A stretch of 64,000 nucleotides of DNA from positions 286,164,875-286,228,874 of the forward strand of contig NC_073693.1 in NCBI RefSeq assembly GCF_029784155.1, in the 5' to 3' direction. Both the position numbers and the translations under genes were made by a program. The notes beneath the pieces were generated by a model. The model searched no databases. It saw nothing but the letters and a program-made list of their open reading frames with translations, and had not been told where the DNA came from. The stretch comes from Uranotaenia lowii (Eukaryota > Arthropoda > Insecta > Diptera > Culicidae). Below, piece by piece: positions 10,757-22,712 of this stretch (position 1 is its first letter; each line of letters starts with the position of its first letter).

Positions 10757-11750
10757 TTAATTTATGATCATGATTCTGATTCTGTTTCTGATTAAGAACC
10801 TGACCCTAAAGCTGACCTTGATCTTGATACTTGTACACATCCAGATCTAAATCCATATTCTTATCCTGATCTGGTGGCTGTTTCGATCTCTATCCACATC
10901 CTGAACCTGATCCTTATTCTAATTTTCATTTTGATCTTGATCCTGGTCATGATTTTAATTCAAATCCAGATCCTTATATTGATCGTGGTCCTAATCTTCA
11001 TCTTGATCGTTATACAGCTTCAGATCTAGACTCTAATTCTTAAGTTTACTTTGATATTTTCTTGGTCATGAGCCTGATTCTGATTATTACTTTGAAATTA
11101 ATACATATCCAGGTCCTTATTCTGATCCAAATTTGCTCAGATATTACCCGGATTTTTGGTCGACAATTTAGAAATCAAAAGTCCACATTTTGTCAGGTTT
11201 TTTGATAAAATAACCCGGATTTGTCCGGCCCGGAGACTCGCTAAAAAAAATCTGGTAACCCCAATTGATGATCATGATTCTGGTTCTGATTAAGATCTGG
11301 ATCAGGGTCTGTATACGGTCTGGACCCTGATATTGATACTTATACACATCCAGATTTAAATCCATATTCTTATTCTAATTTGGTTACTGTTTATATCTTT
11401 ATCCACATCCTGACCCCGATCCTTATCCTAATTTACATTTTGATCTTGATCCAGATCGTGATCTCAATCCAAATCCAGATTTTAATGTTAAACCTGATCC
11501 TAATTTTGATCTTGATCGTAATACAGAACAGATCTAGACCATAATTCTTACGTTTAAACTGATACTTGTCCTGAGCATGAGCCTGATTCTGATCCTAATT
11601 CTGATTTATACCCTGAACTTGATACATATCCAGGTCCTTATCCTGATTAATTCGCTGATACAGATCCCGATTGTGATTCTACTCCAGATCTTCGCCCCGA
11701 TTCAGATTTAGAGCCAGATTGAGATTTTCTGAATAATTAGAATCCCGATT
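10630..11750. repeat. Tandem duplication, unit about 509 bp, of MITE half plus CTGATC-rich array
   Basis: The right half of the CCCGGA-rich element followed by a degenerate CTGATCC/TGATCTTGAT array occurs twice head to tail. Matching landmarks: ACACATCCAGAT at 10835 and 11344, CAGATCTAGA at 11021 and 11529, CATATCCAGGTCCTTATYCTGAT near the end of each unit. The copies differ by scattered substitutions and small indels. Confidence 0.8.
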
Positions 11751-12074
11751 CAGATACTGTTTAAAATAAAATAAATGTGGCAATTACTTTTGTGAAATTA
11801 TCGAAATATTTTTCCGACATTTCCTTGAACATTGTGTGACATTATTTAAAAACTTTCTCAGATATTTCTAAAGCTACTACCGATCATAATTTGAAGTTCA
11901 GGTAAAATGTTTCAGTTTATTCCTGAAATATATTGATCTGTAGCGTTTATATCTGTCAACTCACTGACAAATCAGTTTTAAGCCAGCAAATTTGTGTAAT
12001 TTAAAACAACAAAATGCCCAAATTTAAAAAAAATCACAGAAAAAAGCGTTTCTGATTCTTATGTTATAAATATT

Positions 12075-12272
12075 CAGTGTTCGGCATTAAAGCACTAATC
12101 GCTAATTTGTCTGCTCCGTTTTTGTTAGATAACTATCGTTTTCATTTATTTTTTCACCAAACTTTTGTACCAGCAGATAGACAAATGTCACCACAAGTAA
12201 TCAGTCAAGGAAGAATGCTCATACATGCTTTTTTCTAGTGTCTAGCGAATAGCGTTTTAATGCCGTCCTCTG
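12075..12272. mobile_element. hAT-superfamily MITE with 8-bp target site duplication
   Basis: 198 bp with imperfect 30-bp terminal inverted repeats: left CAGTGTTCGGCATTAAAGCA, right (inverse) CAGAGGACGGCATTAAAACG. It is bounded by a perfect direct repeat TAAATATT at 12067-12074 and 12273-12280. CAGNG termini and an 8-bp duplication are diagnostic of the hAT superfamily. It has no coding capacity and would depend on a transposase elsewhere. Confidence 0.88.
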
Positions 12273-12791
12273 TAAATATTGGTGTAGAATGAATTAAACA
12301 TCGTGAATTCGAATCTGGCATCTTAATTTGTCTTACCTCATGTTTAACATCATGTAACAGATTTAGTAAAATCAGTCATTGATAAATTGGTGAAAGGAAA
12401 ATCTGTATCAATAACAACAACTTATTTTTGGCACGGGGCTAAGATGAAATACATTTAAAGTTTGTTGAATTGAGTTTGTCTATTGGTGATTTAAATTTAT
12501 AAAGCAATTTTGTCGAAGATCGTCAAAACTGTCTTTCGAGAAAATTGAACTCATTACATCCAGAAACATTTTTGTTTTATTTTGTACGGGATTTTCATCC
12601 TCTGGGATGATTCATTCCTATATAGAAACATTTTTGTCGAATTCAGCAGGAAATAAATTGGGTTTTCTTGCATTTTTTATGCGAAATATGGCTTGAAAAA
12701 GCACCGGGGTTCTTATCATTTCATAAAACCAAAATATGGTGAGCAAAACTCAAAAAAACGGGTGAGTCATGAGCAACGGGAATCAAATCTA

Positions 12792-13667
12792 GAGTTTGTT
12801 TTGATTAGGTCGTATGAACCAACATAAACAAAATTGAGTTATTCACTGCAAACGATTGAAAAAAATGTATTTAACGTTATGTTAAAACTTGATTTTATTT
12901 GATCAATAAATAAATTCTGGAACATGATTTGAATTTAAGACGTATAATGACTTTCTCATTTTCGAGTGTAGCTTGGTTTTGACGACTATTTGCATCGCAC
13001 TAAATTGCCGTGCATGCAATAAGACGCAAAACAACAGTTCGGCGCAGTGATTTTAGCTACCTTTTGCATTTTTCCAGAAAGTGCATCCGGACGTGTACAG
13101 AAATTGGAAAATTCAGTCGGAGATCATGAGCAATAATGTTCTAGTTATTTTGGAACAATAGAGGGCTGCAGTATGTTAAGGTAAGTTCATTGAATGTTCA
13201 TTTATGCTGGGAAAATCTGAGCTTAATATTTTTTTTTACAGAAGCAGCCAAAATAACTAGCGGCTATTTGGATAAATCTCCTTGAACGATCATCGGAAAT
13301 ACATCAGCAAGTAGCCAGCGATGTTTTTTCGACTCGAACATTCCTGATGGACAGTCTCAAGCAGCACCGATTCCGATAATCATTTGGGTACCAGTTCCGG
13401 TCATCATCTTTGAACTTTCGGGTAACATTTCTGCTTTCTTTTAAGTTAAATTTAAGTTTTCCAGTAATTATAGATGGAAATAACAAAAATTGAGAAAAAT
13501 CTAATTACACTACCATGTTCTTCATAGATTTTCACATCGCATACCAAATTGACAGCCAACTTTTAGAGTTATTTGAAATTCTAGAATTAAAAACGTGTTT
13601 CAAAATTTCAACAGCGATTTGCTCGAAACCCGCAATGTGGTTCATACGACCTAATCAAAACAAAATC
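12792..13667. mobile_element. 876-bp TIR element (TA target site) with exon-like interior
   Basis: About 30-bp terminal inverted repeats (left GAGTTTGTTTTGATTAGGTC..., right the inverse of GATTTTGTTTTGATTAGGTC...) flanked by TA on both sides (12790-12791, 13668-13669). Ends and subterminal sequence match the 260-bp copy at 7169-7428; the central 600 bp is unique to this copy. No transposase is visible. A Tc1/mariner- or pogo-type MITE is the likeliest class given the TA target. Confidence 0.75.
13078..13420 (+). pseudogene. Exon-like captured gene fragment inside the TIR element
   Basis: TTTTTCCAG precedes a reading frame starting KVHPDVYRNWKIQSEIMSNN that closes at TAG (13166-13168). A consensus donor GTAAGT stands at 13181 and the matching acceptor (poly-T, ACAG) at 13240-13241, giving a 61-bp intron. 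The downstream segment has protein-like stretches (SSSTDSDNHLGTSSGHH) broken by stops. Intron size equals that of genuine introns in this window. It looks like a host gene piece picked up with its intron; the source gene is not recognised. Confidence 0.35.
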
Positions 13668-14529
13668 TAGAAATAATGTTTTGTTTTTCGCGACACTCGC
13701 TAAAAACACAAACAGCTGCACGTGGTTTTGTTTATCCATTTGTAAATTTTGTTTTTAGGAAGTTTCCCAGCATACATGAAATCATATCAGGAATGATAAT
13801 TTAAGTCGTTTTCAATGGTGTTGCGAATCGCAATTCCAACTGCACAGTGAAAAGATCGTATAAAATGTCGTCTGACCTCAGGAGATCGGATATGATAGAA
13901 AATCTGCCATGTTTGTAAATTTTGAAATTATTTTCCTCTCACACAGGCTTCAAGTGAGAAAACCATCGTCATGTTCTCTCTGCAACCAGCAGTGCATCCA
14001 GAGGGCTTAAAATCAGATGGGAATTGAGTAATGTTGATTAATGAGAAAACTGGAAAATATTGTCCCTTGCAACGATTTGAAGGCTATGAGAGCAAAATCT
14101 TGCGCTCTCTTGCATTGTTCCGATAGGCAGCGTTGCCAGATTGCAAACCGCTCAAATCCGTAGGTTGGACGAAAAACGAAAAATGCACCGATGTTGGCAA
14201 AATGAAACTTGATGATCGTTTTTTTTGTCGTCTGATAGAATTTTCGTTTATCCGCAGAATGCCTATAACTTTTCGATAGTCCGTAGAAAATCCGTAGGAA
14301 ATGCTCAAAATCCGTAGATTTCGAGCATTGATCCGTAGATCCGTAGAAGTGCTTAAAATCTGTAGATCTGGCAACGCTGCCGATAAGTACGAGTAAGGTG
14401 TCGAATAACGCCCAATGGGTGCAGTTTCCGTCGCTTTATAAATAAATGAAATTTATGTATGTATATTGCCTCCACTTTGGTAGGTAAATGCTGTTTTTTC
14501 AACTTTCATACGATCATTCTATAATGCAT

Positions 14530-14631
14530 ATCCCAAGTAACACCGATAGTTGTATAAGACTCCTCAAGCCCTTTATAAAACCTAAATTTTATCTAATAGC
14601 CTGCTATAAAACTTTAAATGTTACTTGGGAT
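14530..14631. mobile_element. 102-bp MITE with perfect 13-bp TIR ATCCCAAGTAACA
   Basis: ATCCCAAGTAACA at the left and its exact inverse TGTTACTTGGGAT at the right. A related terminus (TGTTACTTGGGG) occurs at 27054-27065. No target duplication is obvious. Confidence 0.6.
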
Positions 14632-14971
14632 GGAACGTTTATCAAAACGGTATTAGAATATAGCTGATAGCTACAAAAATGTTTGCCGGGCTAATGAAGT
14701 TGGTCAACGATGAAGGTGTCGGAGGTATCTAAGATTTTTTTTCCCCAAAAGTGCGTCTTCCGGTTCCTTTGGTCATTCAAAACTCAACCTTGGTATTGGA
14801 AAAAGAAAACAAAGTTGATATGCCCTTTACCAGGAGAACAAATATGCACACAGTTACTGGTCTTTTTTCAGCACCGTGATATCAGTAAATTCCCGTTACT
14901 TATGACAATCTGATTTGATCGGAGTTTTTCCTAGAACTTTTTTGAATGAAAGTGTGGTGGGGGCGAGCACG

Positions 14972-15180
<209 letters not shown>

Positions 15181-16420
15181 GTTTATTTGTTTGTCTTAGG
15201 AAGTGTTTTCTTTTAATTTGTTTGGTATGGAAAAATTCACTTCACATATTCCCATGTTTGACTCAAAAAATTCTTTTCATACTGACGCCGATCCAACCGT
15301 TTTTTTTTCTTTTGTCCAACGTTTTTTTACTCCCATTTTCTCATCAAATATCTCAACCGTCTCACGTTACCAGGTGGCAATGAACCTCTACATCAGACAA
15401 ACGTCGATCTCCGATAGCTCCTCAAACCATCGAGATGAAGTTGTCACCTCGTTGAAATAATGTGAGAACAATCACATACCATACGTGTTTGGCGCACGCA
15501 CGTGGAAAATCCCACCCCTTTCTTCCGTCACTTGCGACACGAGTATTTCAGTGAAAATTTCAAACTGTCGGAATCAACTCTCGCACTTTTATATTCATGG
15601 GATAGCCGTTAAGGTATTTACTAGGGCGCCCAGCTGCGAGACAATATTACTTAATCCTCTTCGATCGAGAAAAAAACCTTCCATTGTGCCCGTTGTGGAA
15701 GTGGAAGGAAGACGCCACAGGTTATAATTAGGGGTGCAACATGTTTACTTTTATTGCGTTTCTATCGTTATCGTCGTCATTAGTAAATACAATAGTTGGG
15801 GATATGTGCTGCATAGTTTGCTGCTGCATCGTGTGAGACAACTTTTGCTTTCTAAAACTAATAATAACAGGGAAGGGGTTTTATTTGTTTAATTAAAACA
15901 AGCTTTGTGTTAATTAATCAGCGTCTTACATTTGCGCATCATCGTCATTCGAAACGGAGGGGTTGGATTTTTTTGCAAATGCAACCACTCGCGGCGCGAC
16001 GAAGAGGCTGACTAATTAAGGTTTTTTTCGCGTTAAAAATTGGGTACAAAACGTCTCCATGGGGCATATTTGTCTACATAAATATACGTATAATAAAACT
16101 AATTGACTTTTGTCTGTTCGAAGATCTTTCTCCAGCCTTCTAGCCAAGAAGGTCCTCCGAAAAAAAAAATCTCAGAAAGCTAACAAAAACAGATCTAACA
16201 TTGGGACGCCCAGAGGAGTCCGAATAAATAGAAAATTTAAAATAAAAATAAATAACCTCAATTCAATAAATAAGAAAATAAATACAGTGCTCTATCCGCA
16301 AAGACTAATTGGTTTGGCTGTCGAAAATGAAGCTATCTCTATGTAGTGTAGAGTCTCCTCCAAGGTATTTTGTTAGGTTTTTGCTGTTGTCTGTTAATTA
16401 AACGGGAGGTCCCTTAATTT
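15181..16420. other. Non-coding region, probably including the 3'UTR of the minus-strand gene
   Basis: No supported CDS. Sequence directly downstream (minus strand) of the stop codon at 16421-16423 would be the 3'UTR. Candidate AATAAA signals on the minus strand lie near 15880 and 15750, but the cleavage site cannot be fixed. Confidence 0.35.
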
Positions 16421-16665
16421 TTATTCGGCATCGACTTTTGTGGCGTTCTGGAGCGATCGGTATTCGGGATCACGGTAGTGAGATTGTAGCGTCGGTCGGA
16501 CCTTCCATTTGTTGTAGGAATTCGAGGACGACTGCTGGTAGCTGGCCGGCTGAGTTCGGGTTGGTTTGCTCGGGGTGTACGACTCTGGGGGCATGCACAG
16601 CATTCCGTACACGTTGATTCCGGGCAGTCCGGCGTATGTGGGCTGGTCATGGGCCAGGGGACCCT
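16421..16665 (-). CDS. Last exon, secreted Cys-rich protein (scoloptoxin(11)-like family)
   Basis: Minus-strand exon entered at CTATTTTCACAG|AGGG and closed by TAA (16421-16423), 81 codons. It joins in phase to 25351-25580: that exon ends in a lone G, and G+AG makes Glu. It opens with a PTYAGLPGINVYGMLCMPPE motif holding the last core cysteine, then a Pro/Ser/Gln/Tyr-rich tail ending KVDAE. The GINVYGMLC block corresponds in position to the final Cys block of small arthropod proteins named after centipede scoloptoxin(11). In insects such proteins are endogenous secreted proteins of unknown role, so toxicity should not be assumed. The long tail after the core is unusual for that family. Confidence 0.75.
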
Positions 16666-16827
16666 CTGTGAAAATAGTAACAAAGAAACAACAAGTTATA
16701 AATAGAATAAAAAACTAAAATATAATAAAATAACAAAAGTTACAATGTACTTCAAAGATTAATCCTTTTGAATGTAAAAACGTATTTCATCCTAATTTGG
16801 AGGGACAAATATAAATTTCTTCATTTG

Positions 16828-16844
16828 CCCCCCCCCCCCCCCCC
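16828..16844. repeat. Poly-C tract, 17 bases
   Basis: Homopolymer of C on the plus strand, in an otherwise AT-rich intron. Confidence 0.95.
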
Positions 16845-17806
16845 TCCCTCTTCGAAATTTTCAAAATCACCCGAAGGGGGGAATAAATAAAGTTTTTAGT
16901 ATTTTATGAAAATTTCGGAAAATTTATCAAGTATTCGAATGATTATAAGAGCAAAAAACAAATTGTGGAAGATGAAAGTTTTATCACATTTTATATTTTT
17001 GGTTTTATAAAATTTTTCGATAAAAAATTTATAGGTTTTGTGCAACAATATAGTATGCAATTTTATTGCATACAAGGTTTTGTTCAATTTATTCCAATTA
17101 ATTAGTTTTTTGCATTATTTTTCATTATTCCACCCCTCGCGATTTTCACACTCCGAGTGACAAAAGAAGGATTTGAAATTTGTATTAAAACTTAAAGTTT
17201 TTCTTCTAAGTATAGTACACTCGCGGAAAGTGAAATGAGATAAAATCTCGTTTTTGGTTCGCAATAAATATGTTTATAACATTAAGATTGATGTACCAGA
17301 ATTTCAAATCAAATGTCACTTCAAATATTCATAGACAAAATCAAAAGTTAAAACAAATTTAATATGAAAAATATTTGGAACTGAATACTCCTCAAGCTTC
17401 CTTTGAGTCGATTCCATTAAAAATAAAAAAAATACAACTTATCATGAACTTGGTTTTCATATTCACAGAAAAAGTAACTGCTTCGTTGCGTTCAATGACA
17501 ACCGGTTAAAAAACTTTTTTTTTTCAATAAAAATATTCAACAACCCTAACACCAAATGAGCGGATACAAGATCTATCTGATTGGATAGTTTTTCTTCAGT
17601 TGAACATGCTCTTTTATTCCCCATCCTTTAAGCCAATCGCGGATTTTCCATGTAATCCATGAACATTTCGAGTAAAAAACAAGTGAACTCGTTGGAGAAA
17701 GTGTTTTCTACATATGTACATATGTTTATTATTACTTATTCATTACTTAAATTCATTCAGCTGCTTCAAAAGCTTAATTTTTCAAAACTCTCATCGAAAG
17801 CCTTAA

Positions 17807-18147
17807 GGTCGCCCTACATTACACAAATGACGTTTGCGAATCCGATTATTCCACGACGACTATTTGATTCTATGTTCGCCCACACACGATTCAAACATAT
17901 TTCGCGCGAACATAAACGAATGCTGCCGAAAACAGCAACTAAAAAAACAATGGCCTGAAATTTGTACAAACAGCACCAGGCCACAAGGGGTTTTTTTTAC
18001 AAAAAAAATCAATCCAGACCGATTTTACTCAAACCGTTTTTGCGCTCATTCAAGCAGTGCCATACATGATGCAAATCGTATTTACAGTGACAGAATATCA
18101 TCGAATTTCATCGAAAATTACAAATATAGGTGTAATGTATGGCCCAC
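17807..18147. mobile_element. 341-bp TTAA-flanked MITE (piggyBac-like)
   Basis: Ends are GGTCGCCCTACATTACAC and GTGTAATGTATGGCCCAC, imperfect inverted repeats sharing a perfect TACATTACAC core. Each is bordered by TTAA (17803-17806, 18148-18151). TTAA duplications are the signature of piggyBac elements. No transposase frame. Confidence 0.6.
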
Positions 18148-18309
18148 TTAAGCTTAATTGTGTTGTGAATTTGCGCCGGAGTATATTCAAAATGCGCCAT
18201 GCAGCCGAACACATCCATTTAGGAAAATATGGGTGGCTTTTGCGAATAACGCGGTATCAGTATTTTTTAATGGAAACAAATTGGAACTAGCAATAAACGA
18301 CCGGTGGCA

Positions 18310-18565
18310 AGAAACCCCAAAAATTGTGTATAGGGTGAAGAGGCTGAACGGATAGAAGTTGAAATTCGTTATCCGACGTCATCTTGAAAGCCAATATGGC
18401 GGCTTCTACTCAACATTAAAATGCTAGAAGTAACTGAAAAGCACATGAAATCCCCACAATTTGGGTTTTGGGTGAAGAGCTCAATGAATATTAGTCGAAT
18501 TTTGCTGTCCGACGCTATCTTGAAATCTAAGATGGCGGTTTCGCTTAACTTCAAAATGCAAACGA
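18310..18565. repeat. Two tandem copies of a ~130-bp repeat with 'ATGGCGGC' word
   Basis: GGGTGAAGAG...AAATTCGTTATCCGACGTCATCTTGAAA...ATGGCGGCTTC is followed by a second diverged copy (GGGTGAAGAGCTC...GTCCGACGCTATCTTGAAA...ATGGCGGTTTC). Confidence 0.6.
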
Positions 18566-18910
18566 AAAAGTTACAAATGACAAAACATTGAATAAAATAT
18601 GACAAATGTAATCAATATTACGAAATTATGACAAGAATATGAAAAAAAATGACAAAAATTTCACAAAAATTTGCAAAACTATGACAATAGCTATGACATA
18701 GCTTACGTCAGGACAAATATTTGAAAAATAATTCACAAATATGACATTAATAATAACTATCTGGTGACAGAAATGGAAGAATTACACTGTGATTTTTTGG
18801 AGCTTTTTCAGAGATGCCAGGTGTCCTTATTTTTTCAAATTTGTCTGGATTTTCTGTTTGTTCTGTTTTTTTTATTAGAGATTTTAAGCCTCTTGGGTTT
18901 ATTTGGCCTG

Positions 18911-19874
18911 GATTCGACCAGACCGAACTGAACGCCAATTTGAAAAAAAATGAGTTATCTATTGCAGCGGATGCGAAACATGATAAACTACCTGTCCAAT
19001 GAAAATCAGAACATTTTTCCTATTTTTTCTGATTTTATTAGAAAATTTCAATGTTGTAGACAGTGAAAATGGCAAAAATGCGTTGCGCCAAAGTGAACTG
19101 AGAGCCACCTTAGAGGTAAAGACAAAATGTCTGTTTTGGTCAAGAAAACTAATTTTGTGCGAAATAATCTTATGTGTGTTGGTTTTTTCGATTCAAAACA
19201 GTTCTTCGGCTCGTCTCGAACTAATATCTGATAAATTGAATGATAAAGAACGTTCCCGTGGCTAAAAACTTTATATTTCGGATTTCAAGCATTTGTAAAA
19301 ATTTCGCTCCGCCAGACTGAACCGAATCCCTTGAATATTGTTTTCCAATTTACTCAAGAGGATGTTAGAATTTTTAACATTTAACGATAAAAGATACTTT
19401 ATTTTATTGCTCACTGTCGTTCAGAACGCAACCGGTAAGTAACAATCAAAGATATTTCGGGCTTCAAAAGTGCGAAATTTGTATGGCTCGGTTCACTCTG
19501 GCTCAACGAAAAAAAACATTTTCCAAGCATCAGCCATACTCGTTGGGTGCTGCTCGTAAAGCGCCTATTAGTAGGCTCCTACGTTTAGAACAAATTGCCC
19601 AGTCAAATGATAGCGCATGGTAATTTTTCAAACATTTTGGTTCGACCAGAGTGAACTGGGTGCAAACATATTGCTATAAAAATTCAGTTTACGGCTTATT
19701 GTGTAATCAGAAATCGACCAGTATATGCTCGACGGCTTTATAAGAGTCTAAATGTGATAGTAAAATGATTAAATGAGATATCTAATGAAATGGTATCAAT
19801 TGGTAGGGCTGTGAACTTTGAACTCGATTTTCTCGAAATCAAGTTTATGGCGTTCAGTTCGGTCTGGTCGAATC
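18911..19874. mobile_element. Inverted-repeat element with 27-bp perfect arms
   Basis: The arm at 18911-18937 (starts GATTCGACCAGACCGAACTG) is repeated in perfect inverse at 19848-19874. Related shorter words (TTCGACCAGAGTGAACTG, GGTTCACTCTGGC, CCAGACTGAACCG) recur inside at about 19305, 19490 and 19642 in both orientations. This fits a foldback or MITE-like element. No target duplication was identified. Confidence 0.5.
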
Positions 19875-20670
19875 GCGACCATTTATCCCATACACACAGT
19901 CCCTACATGCAACAGTCCTGAATTTCGAAATACCGTTTCCTGAAAACTTCAATTTTATTTCTTCACGTAGTTCAGTTCTGATTATTGACAAAACCACCTG
20001 GCCCCTCCGTTGGACAATCGCAAAAAGTGTTGATCAGGGATGCCGCCGAATAAATTTTCATCACTTTTTTGTTTAATTTACGTCCAATTATGAAAAAAAT
20101 ACTTGAGAAATCAGATTTGATTTCCAATTTTCATTAACCAGCGCGAAAAACTTTTAATCAGCCTAGTTTTTTGATATAAGACACATACAATATTTATCGA
20201 TAGAAATATGTTGAGGATAATTAGACGCAAGTAAGAATCGCTTTTATTTAATTTTATGATGATAGGGGAATGATTTATGTTGGTCTATACTCGTTTGAGA
20301 TGAATTACCTATTTTTTAATTTAATGTGCCTATTGTAAAAATAACAATGTTTTTATTCCAATTATGTTTTATACTTTATTTAATCCTAAATTCGCATCGT
20401 TCTTTCGGAGTTTTCAAGCGAAAGTATGATTCATTACTCAACATCTTTCAAGTTAATCGAAAGACTTAGTATGTCTGGCATTTTTCAAATGTATATCCAA
20501 GTTTGACAAATCCACAATCATAATTATTGACTGTAGAGAATATTGGGTATATAAAGATAAACAAATAAATAAAAAAATAGCTATACTGGCAACCCGGATT
20601 CGAAGATGAATTCGTTCACAAAAAAATAAATAAATTACAAAGATTCCGTTCAGAAGATAACTCTAGATAT

Positions 20671-20985
20671 ATTGTGAATTCAAATAATTTTTTTAGAAAC
20701 GTCGCTGGTGAACTGGCAACAAAACACAGACTTCCGAAAATCTAGTACTTCAATTTTCTTTGTCGGAATTCTTTCGGAAGTCGGAAATTCGGATTTCCGA
20801 AGTAAAATTTAGTGCTGGCGCTATTATTGTGAATTTAAATAAAAATTTTAGAAACGTCGCTGGTGAACTGGCAACAAAACACAGACTTCCGACAATCCAG
20901 TACTTCACTTTTCTTTGTCGAAAATCTTTCGGAAGTCGGAAGTCCGGACTTCCGAAGTAAAATTTAGTACTGGCACTATTATATA
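20671..20985. repeat. 155-bp tandem duplication with palindromic core
   Basis: Two copies offset by 155 bp (GAAACGTCGCTGGTGAACTG at 20696 and 20851). Each ends with a palindrome-rich TTCGGAAGTCGGAA...TTCCGAAG segment; in the second copy GGAAGTCCGGACTTCC is a perfect 16-bp palindrome. Confidence 0.85.
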
Positions 20986-22040
20986 AATTAGGAGAGTGAG
21001 AGTAGTAGTTGTTTATATTTGATGAAAAGATGAACTAATTGTGAGAAAACGAGAGAGCTTTGAAAAGCTCAATGTTCGTTAAAGGAACTTTCAAGGGTAA
21101 TTTATAGAGAGTGCTTAGAAAAGATGGTTGGATTTCGTGAAGAAAATATAATTTCGAAGGAAACGGTAGTTATTATAGCAAGGAAAATGGATCGGACACG
21201 ACACTTGAAAACTTGCTTATGTCCTTACAAAATAAGTAGTGATGCAGATTTGACTGTTTAATTTTGGATGGGTAGGGGAGATGAGGGCATAACGAGCACC
21301 CGAGGCATATTGAGAACTACGCTTTTCTACGAAAGTGCGTATTTTCTTAAAGAAATTTTCATGAGGATTTGTTTCGTACTTCCTATAGTATTAATTTTTC
21401 ACAAAAAAAGGAATCTCCTCATCATCTTTACAGAGATATTTAAAAAAAACTAGCTTGGTTCTCAAGTTACGAAAATATTATAATTTTTGAGCACCACGAA
21501 ATAAGCTCTTATGATCTTAAAATAACCTTGATCTATAATGTAGGGGAGATGAGGGCATAACGAGCACCCGAGGCATAATGAGAAGTCCATTTTTCTACAT
21601 AAGTACGTATTTTCTTAAACAAATTTTCATGAGAACTTGTTTCGTACTACCTATAGTATTAATTTTTCATCAAAAAAGAAATATCCTTTTCATATTTACA
21701 GAAATATTAAATAATAACCAGCTAGGTTCTCAAGTGACGAAAATATTATAATTTTTGAGCACCACCAAATAAGCTTTTATGACCTTTAAATCATCTTGAT
21801 CTGAAATGTATTCACTGCAACATGATCTACACATTGTTTCTAAATTTTCAGCATCATAAAATTTTTGATTTTTCACTTTAATCAATTGTAAAACGCGTTT
21901 TTACTTTAATTTGTTCACTAGAGGCGAACAGAGCACTTTCAATGAAGGCATATTGAGCATTTTCTGCCGGAGAATCTAGCAGCGAATTCAACTCGATGAA
22001 GTCAACTGAATAATAGAGCTACAGTTTAACTTGTATCGTC

Positions 22041-22115
22041 TGACTATTTGGCCTATTGGTTAGATGTCGGAGAGGTAATCAGTAGACTCGAGTTCGATTC
22101 CTGTCCGAGGGGATT
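22041..22115 (+). repeat. tRNA-like (SINE-head) module, left arm
   Basis: TGGCCTATTGGTTAG resembles an RNA polymerase III A box and GAGTTCGATTCC a B box, at tRNA-like spacing. The matching inverse copy is at 22351-22430 and a diverged one at 23440-23515. No full cloverleaf was confirmed, so it is a tRNA-derived module, not a called tRNA gene. Confidence 0.5.
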
Positions 22116-22350
22116 TTTTTTTGCACATACCATTCATGATTGATTTTTTTTATTGTTACTTTATACGGCTAATAGCATCAAAGCATCATCCGTCAAACAA
22201 AACACCAGAAACATAATGTATGAACATGTGTTAATTCTTCGAATTCTACAAACAGACCTAGATTATTTTGTTTTTGCTTTGTTTGATGAAACTACGCCTC
22301 ACCGTTTAGTGCAATCATGATCATAAATGATAAATGAAGAAAAAAAAAAT

Positions 22351-22430
22351 CACCTCCACCAGGAATCGAACTCGAGCCTACTGATTATCTCTCCGACATC
22401 TAACCAATAGGCCAAATCGTCAGACGATAC
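22351..22430 (-). repeat. tRNA-like (SINE-head) module, right arm (inverted)
   Basis: On the minus strand, A-box-like TGGCCTATTGGTTAG and B-box-like GAGTTCGATTCCTGG. It lies in the inverted arm of element B, facing the left-arm module. Confidence 0.5.
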
Positions 22431-22712
22431 AAGTTGAGCTGTAGCTCTATTACTCAATTGACTTCATCGAGTCGAATTCGCTGCTAGAATCCCCGGCAGA
22501 AAATGCTCATTATGCCTTCATTAATGGTGCTCATACTGCCTCGGGGGGTTTCTCATTATGCCTCTACAGTGACTGGTTTTCAGCTTTCGGCAAAAATTTT
22601 TAAAATGCATTTTTAAACGTTTTTATCTACTTTTTCAAGTTTCATCCAATTAGACAATTGATTATTTGAGTGTCGGAACACGAAACAATGATGTAATTCA
22701 CATATTACAGCT

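Noticed and set aside
10757..11750. Open or periodic coding sequence in the CTGATC-rich array
   Set aside because: Degenerate hexamer simple sequence; the open frame at 11168-11365 follows from the repeat.
22041..22115. Functional tRNA gene
   Set aside because: A- and B-box words are present but no acceptable acceptor or anticodon stem was found, and it is duplicated as an inverted arm of a transposon.
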